From: JBBSOK01 sp965219125
Lineage (GTDB): Bacteria; Bacteroidota; Bacteroidia; Flavobacteriales; Flavobacteriaceae
NCBI GenBank assembly: GCA_965219125.1
Contig: CBDCMO010000002.1
Location: forward strand, 620,001-684,000
Direction of reading: 5' to 3'
Length of the DNA stretch: 64,000 bases
Shown: positions 8,657-17,921 of the stretch, one piece after another
Layout: every line of letters begins with the position of its first letter
How positions within the stretch are numbered: position 1 is the stretch's first letter
The notes under the pieces: generated by a model
What the model saw: the letters and a program-made list of their open reading frames with translations, nothing else
Databases searched by the model: none
Told to the model about the DNA's origin: nothing
Made by a program: the position numbers and the translations under genes

Positions 8657-9334
8657 TTATAAGATAGATTCACCATTTAGATTAGTTGTCAGAACTTCGC
8701 TCATGTAATTGAAAAATGGTCTAATCAGTTGATAATGCAATTTTATTGAATCTATAAAATTTTCTGAAAACACTTCACTATCGGTAAAAGGATGTGTTAC
8801 ATAAAAATTCTTTAATCGAATTAATTCTATATTCTTATCATTTTTATCGAAACCCTTGGGAGCGGTTTTGACACTGTAATCTGTTGGGAATGTATTGAAG
8901 GCTTTTTTAAATTCAGGTTTATTTAAAATTGCATTTATTGATTCGGCATCAAATTGAAATTCTTTTCTTATGCGAAGCAAATCTGAAGAATTCGGCTCAA
9001 AAAAACCGCCTGCTAAATAAGAATTTCCAGGCTCCAATCTTAGATAGTAACCACCGCGATTGCTAAGACCTGCCCTACTAAAACTTGCGCTTCTGTGAAC
9101 ATTGTAAGGTGTTTTGTCTTTACTAAAACGCACATCTCTATTAATTCTGAATATTTTTATCTTTTCAATTTTATCGGTTTTATTGAGATTAGCCTCAATT
9201 GCAGCATACAAGTTTTTAAATGATTGCTCACCTTTAACATATTCGGGCTTGTTTTCCTGCATCCATTCGCGATTGTTGTTTTCTTTCAATTTCTTCAAAA
9301 AATGAAAAGTAGATTCGGATAAATAAGTTGACAT
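8657..9334 (-). CDS. DUF2461 family protein
   Basis: The 225-residue cytoplasmic protein matches the DUF2461 pattern: F-L-L-N-N-x-E-W near the N-terminus (FLKKLKENNNREWMQENKPEY), then FRINRDVRFSKDKTPYN (about 63-79), a hallmark of the family, then GGYYLRLEPGNSYLAGGFF. The family is widespread in bacteria and of unknown biochemical function. The gene appears to stand alone, upstream of the corA remnant on the opposite side of a short gap. The start is the first ATG that preserves the N-terminal motif. Confidence 0.8.
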   Translation of the reverse strand: MSTYLSESTFHFLKKLKENNNREWMQENKPEYVKGEQSFKNLYAAIEANLNKTDKIEKIKIFRINRDVRFSKDKTPYNVHRSASFSRAGLSNRGGYYLRLEPGNSYLAGGFFEPNSSDLLRIRKEFQFDAESINAILNKPEFKKAFNTFPTDYSVKTAPKGFDKNDKNIELIRLKNFYVTHPFTDSEVFSENFIDSIKLHYQLIRPFFNYMSEVLTTNLNGESIL

Positions 9335-9365
9335 AAATTTTTAATTTTACAAGCGTTGCGTTTTG

Positions 9366-10468
9366 TTAAAGCCACTTTTTACGTTTAAAATACCAAATCA
9401 TTGCTATAAAAACTAATCCCATTGCGCCAAGTAAATAGAAATAACCATTCTTCATATGCAGCTCGGGAATATTGTCAAAATTCATCCCATAAATCCCTGC
9501 CATAAAGGTGAGCGGAATAAAAATAGATGCCATTATTGTTAACACTTTCATTACCTCATTCATTCGGTTACTTATAGTCGTCATATACATATCCATAAGT
9601 CCCCAAATCATTTCTCTATACACTTCAACACTTTCGTTAACTTGGATAATATGGTCATATAAATCCTGAATATAATTTAAAGTTTGCTGCTCGATTATAG
9701 TTGAACCACTCTTTTCTAATCTGTTTATAACTTCGCGTAATGGCAAAGTTGCTCTACGAATACGAAGAATTTCCTTTTTGAGGTCTTGAATATCTTGCGT
9801 AATGTCATTACTTGTACCATCTTTACCTTCAAAGAGCAAATCTTCAAGCTGTTCAATTTTGTCACTCAAAACTTCAATAACCGAAAAGTAATTATCAACT
9901 ACCGCATCAAGCAACGCAAACATTAAATAATCCGCACTTTTAGTTCTAATTCTACCTTTGCTGTTTTCAATTCTATCCCTCACGCTATCAAAAACATCCG
10001 ATTCAGATTCTTGAAATGTGGTAAGATAATTTTTTCCCACAACCATACTTACGTGTTCGTTTCCAAATCTCCGGTTTCTTTGTAGTACAGCATTTTAAAG
10101 ACTACAAAAAGATAATCCTCATATTCGTCAAGTTTTGGGCGCTGATTGGTAGAAACAATATCTTCTTGTATCAGCGGGTGCAAATCGTAATATTCACCCA
10201 GCCTTTCAATAATATGCGTGTTGTTTAAGCCATTTACATTAATCCATGTAACATGTTCGGAAGCTTCAAATTTAAAAGCTTCTTCAACATCTTCTGTATC
10301 TACTTTTGTATAATGATCTTTGCTGTAATCAATAATTTCAATTTTTGTTATCGCCGTATCTTTTTTGCCGGTGTACGTAACTGCTCCTGGCATCTGATTG
10401 AGATGTTTCTGCTTCGGAATTAAAATATTGGGGAATTTTCGCTTTCGCTTTTTAGTTTTTGTAGCCAT
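9366..10468 (-). pseudogene. corA: corA magnesium/cobalt transporter, interrupted by a one-base frameshift
   Basis: Two abutting reading frames together make one CorA protein. The first (10468 down to 10049, 139 residues) gives the cytoplasmic N-domain, including HPLIQEDIVSTNQRPKLDEY. The second (10046 down to 9366, 226 residues) gives the long stalk helix, two membrane segments and the signature YGMNF. The first frame ends LETNT-stop. Adding one G at about 10057-10059 on the coding strand (ACGAACAC to ACGGAACAC) turns the junction into LETEHVSMVVGKNY, the continuous text expected of CorA. Total length would then be about 366 residues, normal for the family. It is either a true pseudogene, a phase-variable allele, or a sequencing error. 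There is no long homopolymer at the site. Confidence 0.85.
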
Positions 10469-10613
10469 TTCATTTTTTTTTGATGATTTTAAAGATAGAA
10501 AAAGCGCGTTAATATTTGAAGAATTTTTTTAGTAACCCAAAGCTGAAATTAAAATGGAAATGGCTAGGAAATGATTTATATTTTCAAATAGAAATAAAAA
10601 AACTCATCGCAAA

Positions 10614-11369
10614 TTACTCGAGCCAAACTTTAAAATCCTTTACGCGTTCGCGCGCTACTATAATTTCTTGAGCTTTAAAGTTGTTCAGTTTTAATTCGAG
10701 TCTTGAATTTGTATATGAAATAATATCCTTTATCGCATTTATATTTACATAGAATTTTCTGCTTGTTCTGAAAAAGGTTTCGGGCGAAAGCTCATTTTCC
10801 AATTGTTCCAACGTTAAATCTAGCAAATAATCTCTACCTTCAATTGTGTGTAGATATGTTCCCTTATTTTCAGAATAAAAACATTCTATTTCATCAACCG
10901 AAATCATTTTAAGATGTTGTCCGATTTTTGTTGTAAAGCGTTTTTTATATTCCCTTTCAAGCGGATTGCTTAAAAGTTTTTTAATATCGTTGAAGTTAAG
11001 TTGAATGTTTTGCAAATTTGGTTTTAGACTGCTATACTTAATTACGGATCTGTCCAATTCGGCAGCATCTATAGGTTTTAGCAAATAATCTATGCTGTTC
11101 AACTTAAAAGCTTGCAAAGCATATTCATCAAAAGCTGTAGTAAAAATTACCGGACTTTTTACATCAACTTGCTCAAAAATTTCAAATGAAAGACCATCAC
11201 TTAATTGAATGTCCAAAAAAATTAAATCTGGATGTTTATTAGTTTTAAACCAATTTACGGCATCTGTAACGGAATGTAACGTTTGGCTAACTTGCAAATC
11301 AATCTTTTCCAACATACGTTTTAATCTGCGGGCTGCTGCTTGTTCGTCTTCAATTATAATTACGTTCAT
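10614..11369 (-). CDS. LytTR-family response regulator
   Basis: The 251-residue protein has an N-terminal receiver domain (about 1-120) with acidic residues at IIIEDE, the phosphoacceptor Asp53 in IFLDIQ, and a conserved Lys in LLKPIDAAEL. A LytTR DNA-binding domain follows (about 145-251), with the typical FYSENKGTYLHT, YLLDLTLEQLE and FFRTSRKFYVNINAI patterns. It is the partner of the histidine kinase at 12138-13472. It is the last gene of a three-gene unit with two 2TM proteins. LytTR proteins bind paired direct repeats, and such a pair lies ahead of this unit (12105-12134). Confidence 0.9.
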   Translation of the reverse strand: MNVIIIEDEQAAARRLKRMLEKIDLQVSQTLHSVTDAVNWFKTNKHPDLIFLDIQLSDGLSFEIFEQVDVKSPVIFTTAFDEYALQAFKLNSIDYLLKPIDAAELDRSVIKYSSLKPNLQNIQLNFNDIKKLLSNPLEREYKKRFTTKIGQHLKMISVDEIECFYSENKGTYLHTIEGRDYLLDLTLEQLENELSPETFFRTSRKFYVNINAIKDIISYTNSRLELKLNNFKAQEIIVARERVKDFKVWLE

Positions 11370-11422
11370 TCAATTAAATTTTGGTGGATTTCAAAATTGT
11401 TTATTAATTCGAAAAAATACTT

Positions 11423-11725
11423 TTATTGCTTATCGATAAATTGTCGAATTTTTTTCTCTTCCCATTTTTGTAGCCAATTATTTTTAAAGAAGAAATAAAT
11501 AAGCACATAAATTAAATGCCAAAACAAACCGATTCCCCAAATAATGGTCGTAATATATGTTCCCAAACTGCGGAATTGTGTTGCGCCATCGCCAAAAATA
11601 TTCCAATTGTAAATAATAATTATGGCATTCATTAGTATAAAAACAAGTAAATGCTGATAAAATGCCCTTAGTGTTTTCATTTTTTGAACGGCTCTGCGCC
11701 TACTATCTATTTCTGAAAAAACCAT
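11423..11725 (-). CDS. 2TM domain protein
   Basis: The 100-residue protein contains one 2TM domain: a charged N-terminal helix (RRRAVQKMKTLRAFYQHL), two hydrophobic hairpin segments (about 25-44 and 56-78), and the closing motif WEEKKIRQFIDK. The same layout is repeated in the next gene and at the end of the histidine kinase. The role is unknown; linkage to LytTR systems suggests it senses or transmits a membrane signal. It lies 53 bases upstream of the regulator gene and 3 bases after the previous 2TM gene. Confidence 0.85.
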   Translation of the reverse strand: MVFSEIDSRRRAVQKMKTLRAFYQHLLVFILMNAIIIIYNWNIFGDGATQFRSLGTYITTIIWGIGLFWHLIYVLIYFFFKNNWLQKWEEKKIRQFIDKQ

Positions 11726-11728
11726 AAA

Positions 11729-12037
11729 TTAAAATTTCAACGGATCCTCATTATTTCGCTCGCGATCCATAAATTGCTGGACTTTTCGCTCTTCCCAATC
11801 TTTTCCGAATATTGGATCAAAATTAAAAATCTTTAGGGCTTGAAAGAAAATACCAATTCCCCAACCGAATGCTGCCCACAAAAACCACATATCTTCAAAT
11901 TGATTGGTGTAATAATTTACACCCGCCAAAAAAACCATAAATATCAAATAGGTTGTTAAACTGGTATAAAACTTCTTTAACTCCGCAACTCGTTTTTTTG
12001 CTTTGTTGTATCTGTTGGTTCCCGATTGCTCTTGCAT
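11729..12037 (-). CDS. 2TM domain protein
   Basis: The 102-residue protein has the same 2TM layout: helix YNKAKKRVAELKKFYTSL, two membrane segments (about 32-50 and 55-72), and the motif KDWEERKVQQFMDRE. It is closely similar in pattern to the 2TM tail of the histidine kinase (KAWEERKIKQLMEKE), pointing to duplication within the locus. It is the first gene of the 2TM-2TM-LytTR unit and has the shared promoter-box arrangement 68 bases upstream. Confidence 0.85.
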   Translation of the reverse strand: MQEQSGTNRYNKAKKRVAELKKFYTSLTTYLIFMVFLAGVNYYTNQFEDMWFLWAAFGWGIGIFFQALKIFNFDPIFGKDWEERKVQQFMDRERNNEDPLKF

Positions 12038-12062
12038 AATTTCTAAATTTTTTATTGTAGCG

Positions 12063-12134
12063 TAAATTTAAGTTGTATCAAATTGCTTAACAAAAACGCT
12101 TTACTCAATTGTAGATTTCCTCGCGCCAACTGTA
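12063..12134 (-). promoter_or_regulatory. LytTR-type box plus -7 element for the 2TM/2TM/response-regulator operon
   Basis: On the minus strand the sequence reads TTTACAGTTG, 13 bases, TACAATTGAG. The two repeats span 12126-12134 and 12105-12113 and start 21 bp apart, two helical turns, as expected for a LytTR dimer. TAAATTTA at 12063-12070 is seven of eight matches to the Bacteroidota -7 element. The start codon is 26 bases further on. The same arrangement occurs at 16413-16484. Confidence 0.65.
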
Positions 12135-12137
12135 AAA

Positions 12138-13472
12138 TTACTGTTTTTCCTTTTCCATAAGTTGTTTGATCTTGCGCTCTTCCCAAGCTTTTCCGAATAA
12201 TGGATTATATTCAAACGCTTCTGAAGCGTGCGCGGAAACACCAAAACCCCAGCCAAAAATTGGGAATATTGCCCACGGAAATCCAGTTTCACTTATAAAA
12301 TTGAGACATATAAAAACAGGAAGCATACATAAATAGATAGCAAAATGAATATAAAATGCTTTTATGTTTTCAACTTTTTTCTTTGCTTGCTTATATTTTT
12401 TTTCTGAAATAAAACCATCCTGGGTTACAACTATTTTCGGCTCAAATTGAAGTGTTGGAATAGCTATCACAAAATTATTATTCTCAATTTTCGCATTTAC
12501 CGTCTGCTTGGTCAGTAAATAATAGCGTTGCCGAATATTCCTTAGACCAACGCCCGTACTTTCGGAAACCACCTGTTTTGGTTGTAGATTATTCGAAATT
12601 AGTAAGGAATCAAAATTTTCTTCAATGTTGATGTTTAATGGTTTACTCGGCGTTACTTGATTATGTTTTACGGCATTTTCCAAAATTAATTGAAGGGAAA
12701 GCGGTACAACTTTGGCTTCCGGATTTTTTAGTATTTCGGGATATGTAAAACTAATGCTGTTTTCAAAGCGCATTTTTAATAATGATATATAGAGTTTTGC
12801 AAATTCCAATTCTTCCGCCACCGTAACCAATTCCTTGTTTTTTTGCTCCAAAACATAACGGTAAACTTTTGAAAGTGCGGTTGTAAAACCAACGGCGGCT
12901 TCTTGGTTTTCTTCAATCAAACTTGTGAGCACATTTAAACTGTTAAATAAAAAATGTGGATCTAACTGATTTTTGAGCGCATCAAACTTTGCTGAAGCTG
13001 TTCCAGCTATAATTTTTTGCTCTCGTACTTTATTTTCATTCTTAAATTTATAATAGGCAACTATGTAAAAAATTAAATTAACAACCAACGCGATTGTGAA
13101 CGAAACATAATAATAATCAAGTTGCTGATTTTCAATAAATTCTGCAAAAGTTCCGCCTTCAATATAAATTGAAACAAATAACTGCAATAACAACAGCGCA
13201 CAAACGGTTGAGGCAATTGCACCAAAAAAAGACTTAATAAGATTCTTAATTTGGTAAAGTTCACCTTTATACTTTTTTGTAAAATATGTGAATAAAGGCA
13301 CGTTGACCATATAAAGAACCACCGAATATAGCTGGTTATATCCAAAATTGATTAACAGATTTTGGCCAGTTTCAATAGGTTGCCCATTCAAAAACTCGAT
13401 AATTTTTAAGACTAAAAAAATTAATGTGCCTACAAAAAATGCTTTTCCTATTTCCTTTAAAAATCTAATCAT
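12138..13472 (-). CDS. LytS/YehU-type sensor histidine kinase with C-terminal 2TM domain
   Basis: The 444-residue protein has four N-terminal membrane segments (about 10-28, 45-63, 82-101, 121-141). A His_kinase domain follows, with phosphoacceptor His173 in QLDPHFLFNSLN. The ATP-binding part has the N-box LILENAVKHN (about 262-271) and a GVGLRNIRQRY glycine motif (about 312-322). Residues 355-444 add a 2TM domain ending KAWEERKIKQLMEKE, an unusual extra membrane module after the catalytic domain. It overlaps the upstream gene by 4 bases (ATGA), so the two are translationally coupled. It should phosphorylate the LytTR regulator at 10614. The signal is unknown; context with a TonB receptor suggests a nutrient or envelope cue. 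Confidence 0.9.
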   Translation of the reverse strand: MIRFLKEIGKAFFVGTLIFLVLKIIEFLNGQPIETGQNLLINFGYNQLYSVVLYMVNVPLFTYFTKKYKGELYQIKNLIKSFFGAIASTVCALLLLQLFVSIYIEGGTFAEFIENQQLDYYYVSFTIALVVNLIFYIVAYYKFKNENKVREQKIIAGTASAKFDALKNQLDPHFLFNSLNVLTSLIEENQEAAVGFTTALSKVYRYVLEQKNKELVTVAEELEFAKLYISLLKMRFENSISFTYPEILKNPEAKVVPLSLQLILENAVKHNQVTPSKPLNINIEENFDSLLISNNLQPKQVVSESTGVGLRNIRQRYYLLTKQTVNAKIENNNFVIAIPTLQFEPKIVVTQDGFISEKKYKQAKKKVENIKAFYIHFAIYLCMLPVFICLNFISETGFPWAIFPIFGWGFGVSAHASEAFEYNPLFGKAWEERKIKQLMEKEKQ

Positions 13473-14134
13473 TCAGTTTTACAATTTGCTGCCAAAACGC
13501 TTTCAGCATATTCTTTTCCGCCTTGGGGGTAAAATTCGCCTGCAGGCTTAAATGTATCATATGAGGCAACCGCTCGCTTCAAATCTGCACAATAGATGTC
13601 CGTTGGTTTATTAAAATATTTTGCCGAGCCAATATCCCATTCTGTTTTTCCTAATAAAACGTGCGGATTTTCTGGTGCAATCTTTAGGGCTGCTTGATAT
13701 AATTCTGCCACTTTCGGGCTGTATTTCATTCCATATTGCATACCGTCCTGCACAATCCAAGCTGTGTAATATTGCGCTTCCAACACCATAATTTCTGGAT
13801 TTTCCTTACTTCTCGTTTTCGCCTCATTTAAAAAAGTAAGCGCTTTATCCAATTCCAGCTTTACTTTGTCCTTGTCCTTTTCATTAAAACTTGCAAACAC
13901 ATTTATTTGCGAAACATAAAAAGCAGGAAGCCAATTTTCTGGTTCTGCTGCAGCAATTCTTTCAAAAATATTCGCTGCTTCCGTCGGCTTGTTTTCTTCC
14001 CAAAGTGAAAATGCTTTTCGCATTCCTTGTTGATATTTTGTAAGCTGCTCATTGTTTGCGGAAGCATTTTCTTCTTGTGCATATAGTCCACTTCCTAAGA
14101 AAATGATTGCTATATAAATGACTATTTTTTTCAT
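13469..14134 (-). CDS. Periplasmic helical-repeat (TPR-like) protein
   Basis: The 221-residue protein has a signal peptide (1-19, GLYAQ). The mature part is helical and shows TPR-like spacing, for example LWEENKPTEAANIFERIAAA, and LYQAALKIAPENPHVLLGKT at about 140-160. It lies 51 bases after the TonB receptor gene and overlaps the kinase start by 4 bases. It may be a periplasmic accessory of the receptor or a sensor partner. No enzymatic motif is visible. Confidence 0.7.
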   Translation of the reverse strand: MKKIVIYIAIIFLGSGLYAQEENASANNEQLTKYQQGMRKAFSLWEENKPTEAANIFERIAAAEPENWLPAFYVSQINVFASFNEKDKDKVKLELDKALTFLNEAKTRSKENPEIMVLEAQYYTAWIVQDGMQYGMKYSPKVAELYQAALKIAPENPHVLLGKTEWDIGSAKYFNKPTDIYCADLKRAVASYDTFKPAGEFYPQGGKEYAESVLAANCKTE

Positions 14135-14185
14135 AATTATTTTAATTTGAATTAATTTTAAAATTGAATTTATTCCGAAGTAATT

Positions 14186-16387
14186 TTATAAATTATCAAG
14201 TTGATTATCCGTTCCTTTTTCACTTATAGTCCAGAAAAAACCGACGAAGAAAAACTGGTCTGCCGCTGGTCTTAGACTTCTCCGATTAAAATTGCCGTTA
14301 ACATCTGCCGTATTTGCATATTGGTACCCATTAATATTTTTAAGCCCGAAAGGATTATTTACTGAAAAGTACAGAATTTTCTGTTGACTAATTAAATACG
14401 CACAATTAAAGCTAACACTATTGTAATCTTTGGTTTTGCTATTCAAAAATCCCTGCTCGTTCAAATCTGTATAGGTTCGACCACTTGCATATTGATAACT
14501 AAAACCAATTTGGCTTTTCCAATCTTCTATCCAATATTTACCAACTATTGATATATTGTGAGCATTCGCAAATGATGGTGTAGCCTCGGTTGGATAATTT
14601 TCATACTTTCTTTTGGTGTCTAGATAGGAATAACTAACCCAATAATCAAAATTCTTTACACTTTGGTTATCGCGCCAAAATATATCCAATCCTGCGGCAT
14701 AACCACTGCCATTGTTGTCAAAATTACTATCAAAACTAGGAATTTCATTTTGATATGTTATCAATTTCGCATAATCCTTATAATATGCTTCTGCTCTTAA
14801 AATGCGATTGTTCTCGCTATATTGATAATTTAGAATATAATGTTGTGTTTTTTGCGCTTCAAGTTTAGACGAAAATTTTAATATTTCACTATTTGGTTGC
14901 TGATAAAAATCGCCGTACGCCAATGAAACCTGACTATTTTTTCCAGTTTTGTAAGCGAATGATAAACGTGGTGAAAATGTAAACTGATTAAAAAGTTCGC
15001 TATATTCCTCTCTAATTCCAGCTTTTAAAGCTATTTTTTTTGAAAATATAAAATCTGCTTCAGCATAAGCGGCTGTAATATTATTCAAATATCCGTAGGT
15101 TGAAGCAAAATCCGCAGTCTCGAAAGTTTCACTAAAATCGGTAGAAAATTGCTCAGCGCCCAATGATAATTTTACTCGATTACTAAATCTTTTACGCGCT
15201 TTAATTTTTAAATGGGTTGAGTTTTCAGTGTTGTTTAAATTGTCATCTTGCAATCCAATTTTATTTTTTCCAATGGTAAAACTTGCGCCACCAAATACAT
15301 TCCAATCGTTTCCAATTGCTGCGGAATAGTTTGCATTTGTATAAAAATTATTGTTGTTCAATTTAAAATTGAAACCTTTGGGCAAGTTAATATCTTCCTG
15401 CGTTAATTGAAATGAAGAAGTGTCAAAAGCTGCGTAAATTTTTAAAAGACCATTTTTTATCTTTTGACGATAGACCGTTTCGCCTGAAAAAGTTTCGAAA
15501 GGTTTTTGAAAATCATTTCTGTCCGGAAAAATCGCAATGTAAGGAGCCAAATTTATATAACTAGCATTTACACTTATAGAACTGCCCTGATTCCAAGAAT
15601 TTTCATTTTTCGGTTTGAATTTTTGCGTATTTCCTAAACCCACACCAAGCGTCATTAAAGCAATTTCAGTCTTTTCTTGGTCGGGTTCGTCAATGGTATT
15701 CAGCAAAAGTACCGACGAAAGCGCTTGGCCAAATTCCGCCGAATAACCGCCGGTTGAAAACGTAATTCCATCAAACAAAAACGGGCTGTATCTGCCGCGA
15801 GTTGGTGTATTTTGGGTTGTTGGCGTGTACGGACTAAAAACGCGTAGACCATCAATAAATATTTGTGTTTCTTCGGCCTCTCCGCCTCGCACAAAAAGCC
15901 GACCATCTTCAGCAACGGTTGTTGTGCCGGGCAAAGTTTGCAAAGCTCCAACAAAATCGCCCAACGCACTTGCGGTGGTTACAACGTCCAACGGTTTTAA
16001 AACTGAAACTTTACTATTATCTCCCGCCGAAAAACTTCCCGCTGAAATTACAACCGTGTCTAATGAATTTACATCATCCTTCAAAGTTATTTTTATATCT
16101 CTCATCTGCGAAACATTTGCCGCCATCATAAAAGTTTCGAAACTTACAAATGAAACGATTAAAGTTTGAAGTCCCGTTTCCGTTGTTGTAAAATTGAATT
16201 TACCATTCTCTCCAGTTGTTGCGCCGTCGTAACCACCTTCAATATATACATTTGCACCATTAATTGGATTTCCGTTTTGCTCGGTCACAATTCCAGAAAT
16301 GATAGTTTGTGCATTTGTAAATTGAATGAAAAACAGCAAATTTAAAATCAGAAATAGCTGAAAATGAGATTTGTTGAATAGTTTCAT
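14186..16387 (-). CDS. TonB-dependent outer-membrane receptor
   Basis: The 733-residue protein has a signal peptide (1-26, FTNAQ), a carboxypeptidase D regulatory-like domain (about 28-110, with ISGIVTEQNGNPINGANVYI), a plug domain (about 125-225, with the conserved RGGEAEETQIFIDGL), and a long beta-barrel ending in an aromatic-rich C-terminus. It imports a substrate across the outer membrane using TonB energy. No SusD-like partner is present, which argues against a glycan utilisation locus; a metal chelate, peptide or cofactor is possible. It heads an operon with the TPR-like protein and the kinase. Confidence 0.9.
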   Translation of the reverse strand: MKLFNKSHFQLFLILNLLFFIQFTNAQTIISGIVTEQNGNPINGANVYIEGGYDGATTGENGKFNFTTTETGLQTLIVSFVSFETFMMAANVSQMRDIKITLKDDVNSLDTVVISAGSFSAGDNSKVSVLKPLDVVTTASALGDFVGALQTLPGTTTVAEDGRLFVRGGEAEETQIFIDGLRVFSPYTPTTQNTPTRGRYSPFLFDGITFSTGGYSAEFGQALSSVLLLNTIDEPDQEKTEIALMTLGVGLGNTQKFKPKNENSWNQGSSISVNASYINLAPYIAIFPDRNDFQKPFETFSGETVYRQKIKNGLLKIYAAFDTSSFQLTQEDINLPKGFNFKLNNNNFYTNANYSAAIGNDWNVFGGASFTIGKNKIGLQDDNLNNTENSTHLKIKARKRFSNRVKLSLGAEQFSTDFSETFETADFASTYGYLNNITAAYAEADFIFSKKIALKAGIREEYSELFNQFTFSPRLSFAYKTGKNSQVSLAYGDFYQQPNSEILKFSSKLEAQKTQHYILNYQYSENNRILRAEAYYKDYAKLITYQNEIPSFDSNFDNNGSGYAAGLDIFWRDNQSVKNFDYWVSYSYLDTKRKYENYPTEATPSFANAHNISIVGKYWIEDWKSQIGFSYQYASGRTYTDLNEQGFLNSKTKDYNSVSFNCAYLISQQKILYFSVNNPFGLKNINGYQYANTADVNGNFNRRSLRPAADQFFFVGFFWTISEKGTDNQLDNL

Positions 16388-16412
16388 TATAATGTTTGGT
16401 TGTAATTTCAGT

Positions 16413-16484
16413 CAAATTTCAATGTTTGATTCATTTTCAGAAAATTAATATTTCTCAATTGTAAAATTAATTCCTTCAACTGTA
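16413..16484 (-). promoter_or_regulatory. LytTR-type box plus -7-like element for the TonB receptor operon
   Basis: On the minus strand it reads TTTACAGTTG, 13 bases, TACAATTGAG, with repeats at 16476-16484 and 16455-16463 (21 bp apart). GAAATTTG at 16413-16420 is one mismatch from TAnnTTTG... at the first base only. The distance from -7 element to start codon (26 bases) and from near repeat to start codon (68 bases) equals that of the promoter at 12063-12134. Both operons are therefore likely controlled by the LytTR regulator. Confidence 0.65.
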
Positions 16485-16661
16485 AATTATTTAAATTTGA
16501 TTCGCCTTTACAGCAATCTATTCAATTTTTAAAATTCATCCAACAAAAATTGTAACTTCGATGCATTAAAAAAAGTGTGATATACTGTCTATTTCGGCTT
16601 GCTTCTTGCTTAACATTTGCGGAAATTGCAATATTTTATTTCAACCGACAAAACCTAATAC

Positions 16662-17774
16662 GTGAAAAAACCCAATTTTAAAAGATACACGCAACGGCAA
16701 ATTTGGTATTACGCCAAACGAGCGTTTTGGATTCTTGTAGCGTGGACGGTTATTTCGAACATTATGTTTATGTACGAATTTTATACGCTAAAAAGTAATG
16801 GCGTTTTAAGTTCATCATTCGATTTTAAGTCGGCGTTTACAGCAAATATGCTGGTCGCAGTTTGTGCAGGAATTTTCGGCGGGATATTTACGGTAAACTT
16901 AATGGAGCGTTGGTTGCGAAAATATACTTTTGGCAAAGCGCTATTCTTTATTTCATTAGCGTACATTGCCACCGCATTTTTAGTGAGTTTAATTGGCTCA
17001 TTCTATATTTACAGTGATGAGTTTGGATTGCCATTTTACGCTATAAAAGTGATAGAGCATGTCGGTTACTTTTTTGGAACGTGGTTATTTGTAAAAAACT
17101 TTATTATTTGGTTTTTCATTGTAATTTTTACATTGATTATTATGATGGTGAACGACAAATATGGTCCAGGTGTTTTTCCGGATTACTTGCTTGGGCGTTA
17201 TTTTCATCCAAAACATGAGCGCAGGATTTTTATGTTTGCTGATATTAAAAATGCAACCGGTATAGCTGAAGAACTTGGCGAAGAGAAATATTTTAATCTA
17301 TTGAAAGACTTTTTTAGGGATATTGCCCCGGCAATAGTGCAAACCAGAGGCGAAGTTTACCAATATGTTGGTGATGAAGTTGTGGTTTCATGGAAAATGA
17401 ATTACGGAATAAGGCACGGCAATGCAATACAGTGTTATTATAGTATGAATGAGCTTTTAAAATATAAAAAACGCAGATATATGCGGAAATATGGATTATT
17501 GCCCGAATTTAAAGTTGGCTATCATTATGGTACTGTAATGGTGGGAGAAATTGGGCAGATTAAGCGCGAGATTGTATTTTCCGGTGATGTGTTAAATACA
17601 TCTTCCCGAATACAAGCAACTTGTAATGAATTAAATGTAAAGATTTTAGCTTCTAAACAATTTGGGGACATTTGCTATAAACTTCCAAAAGGCGTAAAAC
17701 GAATTGCCTTTGGAAGCGAAAAATTGAGAGGCAAAAATGCTGAAATGGAATTGGTTACATATGTAAAAGATTAA
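16662..17774 (+). CDS. Membrane-bound class III adenylate/guanylate cyclase
   Basis: The 370-residue protein has four N-terminal membrane segments (about 20-40, 60-80, 92-116, 140-162) and a C-terminal class III nucleotide cyclase domain. The metal-binding Asp pair appears as Asp194 in FMFADIKN and Asp238 in YQYVGDEVV. Further conserved parts are VGYHYGTVMVGEIG and VFSGDVLNTSSRIQ, the last containing the transition-state Asn and Arg. It should make cAMP or cGMP at the inner membrane; the substrate cannot be read with confidence. The start is a GTG at 16662, chosen because it gives an N-terminus just ahead of the first helix; no good in-frame ATG precedes it. Confidence 0.85.
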   Translation: MKKPNFKRYTQRQIWYYAKRAFWILVAWTVISNIMFMYEFYTLKSNGVLSSSFDFKSAFTANMLVAVCAGIFGGIFTVNLMERWLRKYTFGKALFFISLAYIATAFLVSLIGSFYIYSDEFGLPFYAIKVIEHVGYFFGTWLFVKNFIIWFFIVIFTLIIMMVNDKYGPGVFPDYLLGRYFHPKHERRIFMFADIKNATGIAEELGEEKYFNLLKDFFRDIAPAIVQTRGEVYQYVGDEVVVSWKMNYGIRHGNAIQCYYSMNELLKYKKRRYMRKYGLLPEFKVGYHYGTVMVGEIGQIKREIVFSGDVLNTSSRIQATCNELNVKILASKQFGDICYKLPKGVKRIAFGSEKLRGKNAEMELVTYVKD

Positions 17775-17921
17775 AAATTCGTAATCCATTCACGTTTATA
17801 ATTTTAATGAAATTCACAAAATAGCTTCAGTATTTCAATCCAATCTTCACCAAAAATAAAAATAATTTCATTGTAACATAATTACATAAATCGCTACCAA
17901 TACCCTAACCAACCAATAACC

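Noticed and set aside
9366..10468. Two separate small genes in place of corA
   Set aside because: The two frames abut within 3 bases, and a single added base joins them into a normal-length CorA with continuous conserved text.
14186..16387. SusC-type glycan uptake system
   Set aside because: No SusD-like lipoprotein or glycoside hydrolase gene lies beside the receptor.
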